Shown in pieces: positions 6,922 to 15,111 of a DNA stretch of 64,000 bases. Source of the DNA: Bacteroidota bacterium (lineage in GTDB: Bacteria > Bacteroidota > Bacteroidia > Chitinophagales > LD1); the NCBI GenBank assembly GCA_947479455.1, contig CANJZE010000012.1:1-64000 (forward strand). The letters run 5' to 3'. The notes beneath the pieces were generated by a model that was not told the DNA's origin, searched no databases, and saw only the letters and a list, made by a program, of their open reading frames with translations. Position 1 is the stretch's first letter. Each line of letters begins with the position of its first letter. The translations under genes were made by a program, and so were the position numbers.

Positions 6922-9900
6922 ATGAAAAAGCTCTACTTTTTAATTGCGCTATTCTGCTGCACATCGCTCCTTTCATTGGCACAAAATGTAAACCTGCAAG
7001 TAGTGGTTACCAAATTGGAACGCACTGCTTACGTTGATTGCGGTCTTTGCGGAGATCCTGATCCTACCTGGAAAATTCAAGGAACACACAATGGGGTAGG
7101 CGCACTTACTTACGGTCCTTACTGCTGGCATTATGCCGATATGAATCCTACTGTTTGGGATATTGCCGATAACACCATCATGAATATTGTAAACACCAAC
7201 GCCACTACTTTCACACTTGGTTTCAACGATGCGTTTGAAAAAAGTTGCAGCAACAACAACTGTACGTATGAGTCGTATAATTTTTTCACCTGCTTTCCTT
7301 CGGTAAATGGCGATAGCAGAAGATGCCAGAATACTTCGCTTGTTAATTCAAATTTCAGAACTACTGCGCCTTGCCAATGGCATACACAAAACTCTGCTTT
7401 CTGTGGCGACTACCGTTTCGAATATTCTTATTTCTGGTCGTTCAATTACGCGCCTTCGTTAGTCATTCAGCCCGCTCCAAGTGCGCTTCTTTGTCTAGGA
7501 ACTACAACCACACTTACCGTAGTTGCAGCAACTGATATTAACGGGTGGAACACAGGCGTAAATTACCAATGGCAAATGTCAACCAGTACCGCTTGCCCCG
7601 GCACCGGATGGACAGATATACTAGGAGCTACATCAAATATTTTTACGCCTTCCGAAATTCCGGGCACGCGATTGTATCGCTGCAAAGTAACGTCTAATTG
7701 TAATCCCGATTTTTCAAGCAACACCACTATCTCAAATTGTTCGGTAGTCACATATAATCCCATTGGTTCACCCGGAGATTTAGTGCCTGATATTGTTTCG
7801 GGTATTTGCGGCTCTACCGTTTTGCCCGGCTCGGTACATCAATTAGGAATTCTTACACCGCCAAATGCCGGTGCTGTTTTAGGTGCTACTGATTATGCCT
7901 GGTCGGCCGATGGCGGTTCACCCTTATCTTTCAACGGACAAAATTTTACATGGACAGCGCCAACCAATCCCGGCACTTACACCATCAACTTAACTTACAT
8001 TGATAACTGTCCGCAGCCCGATGCCCAAGCAAATGCCTGTGTAGTGAATGTAGGTTCTGCCACTTGCGATTTTGCTTATGTGGCTATCTACGGTCAAGAT
8101 TCTGTTTATCGTGGCGGGCCCGATAATCCATACAAAACGTTGGAGTATACATTGACTCAACTCAACGGCAGAAAATACATACGCATGGCTACAGGCGTTT
8201 ATAACGAAACCAATGCTTTGCACTTGCAAAACGATTTAGTTATTGAAGGCGGATATAAAGTAGTTGGAAATATTTGGTCGAAAAACAATTCAGATTCTAC
8301 AACCATCATTGGAAACGGATTAGAAACTATTAGTGGCGATGTAGCACACCGCGTTTGTTTTATTTCTGATGCAAACACCAATTGGCGTTTGCAGGACTTA
8401 GTCATCCAAACTTCCGATGTTTCGTTTACTACTACCAACGGAAAAGGATATTCCAATTACGCCTTGCTCGCAATAAATAGTTCTTCGGGCTTCGAAATTG
8501 TTCGTTGTAAAATTACTTCGGGCAATTCGGCCAAAGGAGTAAATGGAACAACTCCCGGTGGTGCAGGTGGTGCAGGTGGCGCAGGAACAGGAGGTAGTGG
8601 TGGTGGTGGTAGCACACAAGCGTGTAATGGAAGTGGCAATAACGGAGTAGGAGGAACTGTTGGAAACGGTGGGGCATCGGCAGGTGGTGCAGGAAGCGCC
8701 TGCGGTGGAAGCGGTTGCAATTTTTTTGGATGTAACGCAAGTGGATGTAACGCAGGTGGCGGAAGCGGTGGTGGTAACGGAGCGGCTGGTGCTGGATACG
8801 CGGCAGGGGTTCGACCTTTAACTCCGGCTGTAGCTTCGCCTTATTATATTCCGGCTGGTCAATCGCCATCGGGTTCGAATGGTTTTGGCGGTGGCGGTGG
8901 CGGTGGCGGTGGTGGTGGTGATGTAGGTACATGTTGCACTTGCGGTTGCGGCTCTGGCGCACCCAATGGAGGCGGTGGTGGAAATGGCGGTGCAGGTGGA
9001 CTGCCGGGTAGCGGAGGATTTGGTGGTGGTGGTACATTCGGAATTTTTGCCTCAGGTGGTTCTGCAGGAACATTAACCACAACTTTAGTTACTGCAGGTA
9101 ATTTTGGACTAGGTGGTGATGGTGCGGCTGGCCAATCAGGTGCAGGCGGACAGCCCGGTGCTAACGGAGTGAACCACGGTGGTTGCGATGGCGGTGTAGG
9201 AGGTAATGGTGGTGCAGGAGGTACTGGCGGCAATGGCGGAAGAGGACAAGATGGTGCCAATGGGTTGAGTCAAAATATTGCCACAGCAGGCGGTGCGGTT
9301 ATCACCGGTTCTTCAACAGGAGTGCCGAATACTTTTGTAATAGGCATCAATTATCAAAACGCAAAAGCTTGTATCAATTCAGAAATTGAATTAACAAAAT
9401 CTTCAGGCGTATGGACCCTCCCCGGTGGAATGAATTTCGTGAACGACATGCGCGATAATCCTGCGGGCTTTCCTATTTCAAGTTACAATGCTTCCAGCAG
9501 TCCGCTCTTGGTTTATGTAACTACGCCTTCGGTTACTTACGATTTAACTATCAACGGAAACGTGTATGCAAAATATATTTCTATCGCAAGTGATAACCGC
9601 GCATTGCCTGCTATTTCAAATTCTTCATCTATCATTTGTTTAGACGGAACTGATTCGCTCACTGCTACACATTGGGGAACCGAGGTGGAATACGATTGGA
9701 GAATTTATCAGGGAACCAACGTCAACTCTCCGCTTTATCAATCTTCATTGCCGGGCCCTGTAATTAATTTTTATGGTTTTGCTGCGGGACTTTATACCAT
9801 TCGCTATCGCGTGCGCGAAAGCTGTTGCGGTTGGAGCAAACCTGTTTTTGATACCCTTCGCATTATGCCGTTGCCTACTTTGTATAATGTTTATGGTGGA

Positions 9901-12174
9901 GGATATTATTGCCCGGGTTCAACAGGTGCAGTAGTAAATCTCAGCGGCTCGGAGCCGGGAGTAAAATATATTTTGTTGTATAACGGCAATGCAGTTGACT
10001 CACTTATTGGCAGCGGTGGACCATTAGCTTTTGCTGCGCAAACGGGCATTGGAAATTACACCGTTGTTGCGGTTCGCTTTACGGGTTGCGCGGCAGATAT
10101 GTTCGGCACAGCAAGTATTGGAATGTATCCGGCACCGCAGGCATTTAATGTCTCGGGTAATGATACACTTTGCATACAGGGAGCTAATCTTTCAGCTACG
10201 GTTACACTCGATGGTTCTGAATTAGGAACCAATTATCAATTAATTAGAAACGGAATTATTCCGGTGGGTGCGCCAATACCCGGAAGCGGTTTGGCTTTAC
10301 AATTCACCAACATAACTTCCATAGGAGTTTATACAGTCTTTGCTTCGAACCCAACTACCGGTTGCACAGCATCAATGAACGACAGTGCAGTAATTGATTA
10401 TGCTCCGCCTATTACTGCTGCAAATGTAGTGGGTGGTGGTGCATATTGCGCGGGCGATTCAGGTGTGGTGATAGGATTAGATGCTTCGGAATTAGGAACA
10501 GTTTATCAATTGTTGCAAGGTGGGGTATTGCCTTCTGCCACTCCTATTTTTGGAACGGGTAGCGCAATCAATTTTAATCGCGTAACCGTTGCAGGATATT
10601 ACAAAGTGAAAGCAACAAGCGCATTTGGTTGCGAAAGCTGGATGACCGATTCGGCATGGGTAAAAGTGTTGACCTTGCCAACGATTACTTCGGTGAGCGC
10701 TAACGATGTGGTGTGTGCAGGAAATTCAAACGGAGTAATTACCGTTGGTGCAGTAACCCAAAATGGTTCGCTTGTTTATTCCATTGACAGTACCACTTCT
10801 TATTCTGCCAATAATGTTTTTGTTGGTCTTGCTGTTTCTTCTTACAACGTATTTGTAAAAGATGATAGCGGATGTGTGGCGCGTTATGTGGTTAATCCGG
10901 TACAGGTAAAAAATCCAATCACGGTACCGCTGGTCATTACTTCGGTTATCGTTAGCGATTTAAAATGCGCTGGCGATTCAAGCGGCACTATTACCATTCA
11001 TGCCCTTACACCAAACGGTTCTATCATTTACTCAATTGACAGCGCCTTGAATTATTCAGCCAATAATGTTTTCACTTCGCTTCCTGCTGCTTACTACAAT
11101 GTAGTGGTAAAAGACGATAGTGGATGTATAGCGCGTTATGTTGGCAATCCGGTGGAGTTAGCGAGCCCTTCGGCACTCGTGCTTTCGATGCACGGTGTTA
11201 GCCCCGATTGTTTTGGTAACCGCACTGGTTCGGCAACGGTGGTGGCAAGTGGAGGAACTCCCGGTTATTCTTATACATGGAACACTTCGCCTTCCGACAT
11301 TGATTTTACCATTGATAATTTAGGTGGTAATTCTACCTACTCGGTTACCGTTATGGACAGAAATAATTGCACTGCCGAAAAATCGGTAACACTTACTGAA
11401 CCGAGTGAGGTAGTAGTAAATGTTTTTCCGAGCAACGTAAAATGTTTTGAAGGAAACAACGGCTCAGTCATTATTAGTGCTACCGGAGGTTTATCGCCTT
11501 ACGATTATTACCTCAATGGCATTTATCAGTTCGATAGTGTTTACACAGGATTGACAGCAGGAAATTATTTAGCTACTGCGCAAGATGCCAACCATTGTGT
11601 GGGCTCAGCAACTTTCTCTATTACCCAACCTCAAGCATTCACGGTTTTTGCTGGCGTTGATATTCTTTCATCGCATGGGCAAACCGTGCAGTTGCTTGGT
11701 ACGGCTTTTTCGCTCAATGGAATTAGTAGCTATCATTGGTCACCAAACTTCCACATTGATTGCGACACCTGCGCGCAACCAATGGTTAGTCCCGATACTA
11801 CCACTACTTATATTCTTACAGTTATGGATGGTGATAGTTGTGTGGGTTACGATTCGGTAATTGTTTTTGTAAAACACAACGGCCCCTATTTTATTCCTAC
11901 AGCCTTTACACCAAACGATGATAAGTTGAACGACTATTTTGAATTTAATATTCTAGGTGCAGAAGTAGTAGAGGTGAGCATTTTTAATCGTTGGGGCGAG
12001 CAAGAATATTTCAATGCCAACCAACACAACGGTATTGAGAATAATGGCGATGCCTGGGACGGAAAAAAGAACAACAAGTTCATGCCGTTTGATACATATA
12101 CCTATCAACTTAAGATTCATTACTACGATGGCACCGATGATATGATTAGCGGAACGGTGACGTTGATGAAGTAA
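6922..12174 (+). CDS. Giant T9SS surface protein with Gly-rich domain, SprB repeats and type B sorting domain
   Basis: A 1750-residue protein with signal peptide MKKLYFLIALFCC...SLAQ. The frame is open upstream to 6847 but the ATG at 6922 is directly followed by the signal peptide. Rough order: Cys-rich N-terminal beta region (20-390); a beta-helix-like segment (390-540) with the QDSVYRGGPDNPYKTLEY start seen in pectate-lyase-type repeats; a Gly-rich tract (540-780) with scattered Cys; three Ig-like modules of about 90 residues (985-1250); four SprB-type repeats (1253-1573); and a C-terminal gliding-type (CHU_C, T9SS type B) domain beginning FIPTAFTPNDDKLNDYFEF (about 1655-1750). It is expected to be secreted across the outer membrane and act as an adhesin or matrix protein. 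Function is inferred. Confidence 0.85.
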   Translation: MKKLYFLIALFCCTSLLSLAQNVNLQVVVTKLERTAYVDCGLCGDPDPTWKIQGTHNGVGALTYGPYCWHYADMNPTVWDIADNTIMNIVNTNATTFTLGFNDAFEKSCSNNNCTYESYNFFTCFPSVNGDSRRCQNTSLVNSNFRTTAPCQWHTQNSAFCGDYRFEYSYFWSFNYAPSLVIQPAPSALLCLGTTTTLTVVAATDINGWNTGVNYQWQMSTSTACPGTGWTDILGATSNIFTPSEIPGTRLYRCKVTSNCNPDFSSNTTISNCSVVTYNPIGSPGDLVPDIVSGICGSTVLPGSVHQLGILTPPNAGAVLGATDYAWSADGGSPLSFNGQNFTWTAPTNPGTYTINLTYIDNCPQPDAQANACVVNVGSATCDFAYVAIYGQDSVYRGGPDNPYKTLEYTLTQLNGRKYIRMATGVYNETNALHLQNDLVIEGGYKVVGNIWSKNNSDSTTIIGNGLETISGDVAHRVCFISDANTNWRLQDLVIQTSDVSFTTTNGKGYSNYALLAINSSSGFEIVRCKITSGNSAKGVNGTTPGGAGGAGGAGTGGSGGGGSTQACNGSGNNGVGGTVGNGGASAGGAGSACGGSGCNFFGCNASGCNAGGGSGGGNGAAGAGYAAGVRPLTPAVASPYYIPAGQSPSGSNGFGGGGGGGGGGGDVGTCCTCGCGSGAPNGGGGGNGGAGGLPGSGGFGGGGTFGIFASGGSAGTLTTTLVTAGNFGLGGDGAAGQSGAGGQPGANGVNHGGCDGGVGGNGGAGGTGGNGGRGQDGANGLSQNIATAGGAVITGSSTGVPNTFVIGINYQNAKACINSEIELTKSSGVWTLPGGMNFVNDMRDNPAGFPISSYNASSSPLLVYVTTPSVTYDLTINGNVYAKYISIASDNRALPAISNSSSIICLDGTDSLTATHWGTEVEYDWRIYQGTNVNSPLYQSSLPGPVINFYGFAAGLYTIRYRVRESCCGWSKPVFDTLRIMPLPTLYNVYGGGYYCPGSTGAVVNLSGSEPGVKYILLYNGNAVDSLIGSGGPLAFAAQTGIGNYTVVAVRFTGCAADMFGTASIGMYPAPQAFNVSGNDTLCIQGANLSATVTLDGSELGTNYQLIRNGIIPVGAPIPGSGLALQFTNITSIGVYTVFASNPTTGCTASMNDSAVIDYAPPITAANVVGGGAYCAGDSGVVIGLDASELGTVYQLLQGGVLPSATPIFGTGSAINFNRVTVAGYYKVKATSAFGCESWMTDSAWVKVLTLPTITSVSANDVVCAGNSNGVITVGAVTQNGSLVYSIDSTTSYSANNVFVGLAVSSYNVFVKDDSGCVARYVVNPVQVKNPITVPLVITSVIVSDLKCAGDSSGTITIHALTPNGSIIYSIDSALNYSANNVFTSLPAAYYNVVVKDDSGCIARYVGNPVELASPSALVLSMHGVSPDCFGNRTGSATVVASGGTPGYSYTWNTSPSDIDFTIDNLGGNSTYSVTVMDRNNCTAEKSVTLTEPSEVVVNVFPSNVKCFEGNNGSVIISATGGLSPYDYYLNGIYQFDSVYTGLTAGNYLATAQDANHCVGSATFSITQPQAFTVFAGVDILSSHGQTVQLLGTAFSLNGISSYHWSPNFHIDCDTCAQPMVSPDTTTTYILTVMDGDSCVGYDSVIVFVKHNGPYFIPTAFTPNDDKLNDYFEFNILGAEVVEVSIFNRWGEQEYFNANQHNGIENNGDAWDGKKNNKFMPFDTYTYQLKIHYYDGTDDMISGTVTLMK

Positions 12175-12196
12175 TGCGGAATGCAGAATTAAAAAT

Positions 12197-12232
12197 AAAA
12201 GCCCTTCGCATTTGCGAGGGGCTTTTGTTTTT
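12197..12232 (+). terminator. Rho-independent terminator of giant surface protein gene
   Basis: Stem GCCCTTCGCA / TGCGAGGGGC with one G-T pair and a 2-base loop, flanked by AAAA and TTTTGTTTTT, 23 bases after the stop codon. Confidence 0.75.
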
Positions 12233-12273
12233 GCACAACAATAGATTTATGTTTGGATTAAAATTGAAGCACT

Positions 12274-12474
12274 ATGGAAACGCTGTTATTGCAAAGCAAA
12301 TCGAAAAAAGACATGGTCATGTTTGCCGAGTTGGCAAAGAAAGTAGGTTTAGCTGCCAAGTTTATTGATAACGAATATATAGAGGATATATCGCTGGCAA
12401 ACGCTATGAAGACAGGGCGCACTGGAGAACATGTTGACACTAAAGCTTATCTCGCCAAACTGAAAAAGGCATGA
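12274..12474 (+). CDS. Antitoxin of second RelE-type locus
   Basis: A 66-residue protein (METLLLQSKSKKDMVMFAEL at the start) with an N-terminal strand and a lysine-rich C-terminal helix, as in small antitoxins paired with RelE-type toxins in Bacteroidota. Its stop codon overlaps the start of the broken toxin gene by ATGA. The reading frame itself is intact. Because the toxin has a premature stop, this antitoxin may be retained only by recent decay of its partner, or it may neutralise related toxins elsewhere. The exact antitoxin family is not recognised. Confidence 0.6.
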   Translation: METLLLQSKSKKDMVMFAELAKKVGLAAKFIDNEYIEDISLANAMKTGRTGEHVDTKAYLAKLKKA

Positions 12475-12740
12475 ATCTTTTAGTAGATAAAAGCTTTGAA
12501 AAAGATACCGATAAAATCAAAGACAAAAAACTTCTTGATAAAGTAGCTGCCTGTATCGAACAGGTAATGGCTGCAAAAAATAGCAGCGAAATTTAAAACA
12601 TAAAAAAACTCCAGGGGTTCAAAAATCATTATCGTATTCGAATAGGGGAATACCGTGTTGGTTTAAGAATTGAAAAAGGGCAAGTAATCTTCGAGAGGTT
12701 TCTCAATCGAAAAGACATTTACAAATTCTATCCTCGATAA
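12471..12740 (+). pseudogene. RelE/ParE-family toxin with single in-frame stop
   Basis: Reading in one frame from the ATG at 12471 gives 41 residues (MNLLVDKSFEKDTDKIKDKK...), a TAA at 12594-12596, then 47 more residues with no frame change. The second half contains KKLQGFKNHYRIRIGEYRVG and ends NRKDIYKFYPR, the conserved strand and C-terminal motif of RelE/ParE toxins. The codon position expected to be Lys (family pattern I-K-x-I-K-K-L) reads TAA, so one A-to-T change explains it. The full frame of 89 sense positions is normal toxin length. It follows its antitoxin with a four-base overlap and was probably inactivated recently, unless the stop is read through. Confidence 0.8.
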
Positions 12741-12744
12741 AAAA

Positions 12745-12794
12745 GAGTAAAATACATAGCCCTTCGCATTTGCGAGAAGCTATGTATTTTACTC
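12745..12794. terminator. Bidirectional terminator between convergent genes
   Basis: Perfect 16-base arms (GAGTAAAATACATAGC at 12745-12760 and its complement at 12779-12794) enclose an 18-base loop that can itself pair (CTTCGCA with TGCGAG). It lies between the toxin remnant and the DUF423 gene, which converge here. The loop shares the 17-base core CCCTTCGCATTTGCGAG with the terminator at 12197-12232. Confidence 0.75.
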
Positions 12795-12806
12795 AACCAA
12801 AAATTT

Positions 12807-13217
12807 TTACTCCTTCATATTTTTCTCAGCACTTCCATTTCTCAAAAAGTGAAACAACAAAAGTGCCCAGCCGACAATAAAAAACATTCCACCCAATGGA
12901 GTAACAGGACCAATAAGGGCAGTAGAGATTTGGGTTAACTCACGAGTGGCTAATAAATAAAGCGAACCTGAAAAACAAAATATACCCAGCATAAAAAATA
13001 GAGCTGCGCTGCGAACACGAACCGATTGTTGCTGTTGCAAATACAGCGCGCAAAAAAGCAAAACAAGCGTGTGATAGAATTGGTACTGAATTCCCTTTTC
13101 CCAAATCAAAATTGAATCGGCTGAAACCACGGTGCGCAAAGTGTGCGCGCCAAAAGCCCCGAGCGCAACTGCCAGTAGCCCTGATACCGATGCGGACACT
13201 ATAATTGTTTTGTTCAT
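12807..13217 (-). CDS. DUF423-family small inner-membrane protein
   Basis: A 136-residue protein with four hydrophobic segments. The start contains SGLLAVALGAFGAHTLR and the end TPLGGMFFIVGWALLLF, both strongly conserved features of the DUF423 (YwdK/YgdD) family of unknown function. Length is normal. It stands alone between a terminator hairpin and a divergent MarR-family regulator starting at 13329, so the regulator could act on it, but no operator was recognised. Function cannot be inferred beyond inner-membrane location. Confidence 0.85.
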   Translation of the reverse strand: MNKTIIVSASVSGLLAVALGAFGAHTLRTVVSADSILIWEKGIQYQFYHTLVLLFCALYLQQQQSVRVRSAALFFMLGIFCFSGSLYLLATRELTQISTALIGPVTPLGGMFFIVGWALLLFHFLRNGSAEKNMKE

Positions 13218-13328
13218 GAAATAATTTTAAGAAGCGCATAAATAAAAAATTGTTCATGGCTGAAGGAGCAAATGAACCCGAACTGTTACTTAAGGTTTTT
13301 TATTTTAGCGTTAACGAACATAGCAGAT

Positions 13329-13796
13329 ATGCCAACTATAGAAAGCCTGATAAAACAATCGAAGTTTAAAGACGAGCAGCAGAAGGCTATGATTAGTGTG
13401 ATTTACACGGCAAACGCTCTGGCTAATTTTCATGAAAATTATTTTAGCCAGCATAAACTTACCTTACAACAATTTAATGCCCTGCGTATTTTAAGAGGGC
13501 AGCATCCTAAACCCGCTACAGTTAACCTCATTCGCGAAAGGCTGATGGATAAAATGAGCGATGCTTCGCGCATTGTAGAACGGTTGCGCAAAGGAGGTTT
13601 TGTAGAACGATTGGCAAGCAAGGTTGATAGAAGGGCTGTAGATGTAATTATTACACAGAAAGGATTGGATGTACTTGCTCTTGTAGATTTGGATTCCGAA
13701 AAAATGGAAATACCTACTAAATATCTCAATGAAGAAGAGGCCAAAGAATTAAGCCGGTTGGTGGGTAAAATGATAGATGCTTTAGTGGAGCCGTAA
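13329..13796 (+). CDS. MarR-family transcriptional regulator
   Basis: A 155-residue winged-helix regulator. Residues 20-60 hold the dimer helix (HENYFSQHKLTLQQFNALRIL), followed by the recognition region (LMDKMSDASRIVERLRKGG) and a wing rich in Arg/Asp (ASKVDRRAVDVIITQKGLDVL), the standard MarR signature. The frame opens at 13272 but the ATG at 13329 gives normal family length and lacks the odd hydrophobic extension. It is divergent from the DUF423 gene and converges on the methyltransferase gene ending at 13801, with only four bases between stops. The ligand and targets are unknown. Confidence 0.85.
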   Translation: MPTIESLIKQSKFKDEQQKAMISVIYTANALANFHENYFSQHKLTLQQFNALRILRGQHPKPATVNLIRERLMDKMSDASRIVERLRKGGFVERLASKVDRRAVDVIITQKGLDVLALVDLDSEKMEIPTKYLNEEEAKELSRLVGKMIDALVEP

Positions 13797-13800
13797 TAGC

Positions 13801-14685
13801 CTACTTAATTTTAGCCAACCTTACAAAAGCTCCCAACGGAAGTTTCTTTTTGAAATTATCTTCCAGGTATAACTCTCCAATTTCTAAATTTTCAGGTTTA
13901 AATTTTTGACGAACCAGATTTTCTAAAATCATAGAAGAAAAGCCGAGTGAGTACGCATTGAGAATTAAGAAATGCTCTTCGTCATTCAACAATTGCAAAA
14001 CGAGTTGCATCATTTCGTTGATGTTGTCTTCCAGTTTCCACTTTTCACCATCAGGTCCATGCCCAAATGCAGGTGGGTCGAGTATGATACCGTGATATTT
14101 GTTGCCACGTTTTACTTCGCGCCTCACAAACTTCAGTGCATCTTCTATTACCCATCTAATATTTTCCTGTTTGCTCAACTCCATATTTTCCTTAGCCCAG
14201 GTAACTACTTGTTTAATGGAATCGAGGTGCCAAGTATCGGCACCGGCTGCACGTGCAGCAAGTGATGCGCCACCTGTATAAGCAAACAGATTCAGAAATT
14301 TAGGAACTGGAGATTTTAACTTTTTGGTGCTGCTAAAAATGTAATTCCAGTTAACCGCCTGCTCTGGAAAAATGCCCACATGCTTGAAAGAAGTAAGCCC
14401 TAGGCGAAATTTAATTTCCTGTTTCGTGTTTCGCAATTCGTATTTAATCTGCCATTGGTCGGGCATTTGTTTTAGTTTTTTCCAATCGCCACTCGAAGAA
14501 GATTTAGGAACGAACTGAACATGTGCACGCTTTTCCCATTCGTTCATGTTCATGCTGCTATCCCACACGGCTTGCGGCTCTGGTCGAATGGTGATGAAGT
14601 TTCCGAAACGTTCCAATTTCAAAAAGTTACCGCAGTCAATGAGTTCGTAATCGGAAAAATTTTCAGGGGTAAGCGAAAGAATCAT
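13801..14685 (-). CDS. RlmI-like (COG1092) SAM-dependent methyltransferase
   Basis: A 294-residue class I methyltransferase. The core has LNLFAYTGGASLAARAAGA (SAM-binding motif I), the acidic DSIKQVVTWAKEN motif, and ILDPPAFGHGP, the (D/N)PPxF motif of 23S rRNA C5-cytosine/N2-guanine methyltransferases such as RlmI and RlmK/L. The PUA domain seen at the N-terminus of E. coli RlmI is not obvious. rRNA methylation is therefore likely but the target base is not known. It lies 15 bases downstream of the FtsB-like gene and is probably co-transcribed with it. Confidence 0.75.
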   Translation of the reverse strand: MILSLTPENFSDYELIDCGNFLKLERFGNFITIRPEPQAVWDSSMNMNEWEKRAHVQFVPKSSSSGDWKKLKQMPDQWQIKYELRNTKQEIKFRLGLTSFKHVGIFPEQAVNWNYIFSSTKKLKSPVPKFLNLFAYTGGASLAARAAGADTWHLDSIKQVVTWAKENMELSKQENIRWVIEDALKFVRREVKRGNKYHGIILDPPAFGHGPDGEKWKLEDNINEMMQLVLQLLNDEEHFLILNAYSLGFSSMILENLVRQKFKPENLEIGELYLEDNFKKKLPLGAFVRLAKIK

Positions 14686-14700
14686 GCAGCGAAGTAAGTT

Positions 14701-15027
14701 CTAATTTTTCGATTGGTTATCGACTATCACAAAAACATCTTCGTTATCTTTTTTCATCCAATAATGTTCGCGTGCAAATTTTTCTTGCGATTGGGGATTG
14801 GAAGTAAGTTCTGAATACGCTTTGTTTGTGGTAGCTATTTGTTGCAGGTAGAACGATTTCTTTTCGTGCAAATCTCTAAGTTGAGCATGCAAACGATATT
14901 GATTCATCACATTGTCTTCGTCAAAAAAAATCATCCAGGCGGCAAACAAAGTAGCAGCAATGAAATACGGATCTTTAAAAAGTGCAGGAATGTTTTTGAA
15001 ATTTTTCTTGGTCGCTTTCCACATCAT
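14701..15027 (-). CDS. FtsB/DivIC-family septum formation initiator
   Basis: A 108-residue bitopic protein: a short basic cytoplasmic start, one membrane helix (about residues 24-36, FIAATLFAAWMIFF), then a coiled-coil (NQYRLHAQLRDLHEKKSFYLQQI) and a short C-terminal globular end with FAREHYWMKKDNEDVFVI, the conserved FtsB/DivIC tail. It would join FtsL and FtsQ/DivIB in the divisome and regulate septal peptidoglycan synthesis. The first two codons are both ATG; either could be used. It is followed at 15 bases by the RlmI-like gene. Confidence 0.8.
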   Translation of the reverse strand: MMWKATKKNFKNIPALFKDPYFIAATLFAAWMIFFDEDNVMNQYRLHAQLRDLHEKKSFYLQQIATTNKAYSELTSNPQSQEKFAREHYWMKKDNEDVFVIVDNQSKN

Positions 15028-15111
15028 AAAGCTAAGGTGAAACTATTGTTTTGTGGTTTCAAGTTTCGCAAAGAAAGAATGTAAACAGCAGTATGGTAAA
15101 AAAGACAACGC

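Noticed and set aside
8513-9260. Long His- and Pro-rich open frames on the minus strand (about 130-190 residues)
   Set aside because: They are the antisense of the Gly-rich codons (GGT/GGC read as ACC/GCC), so they stay open by composition; no start, domain or promoter supports them.
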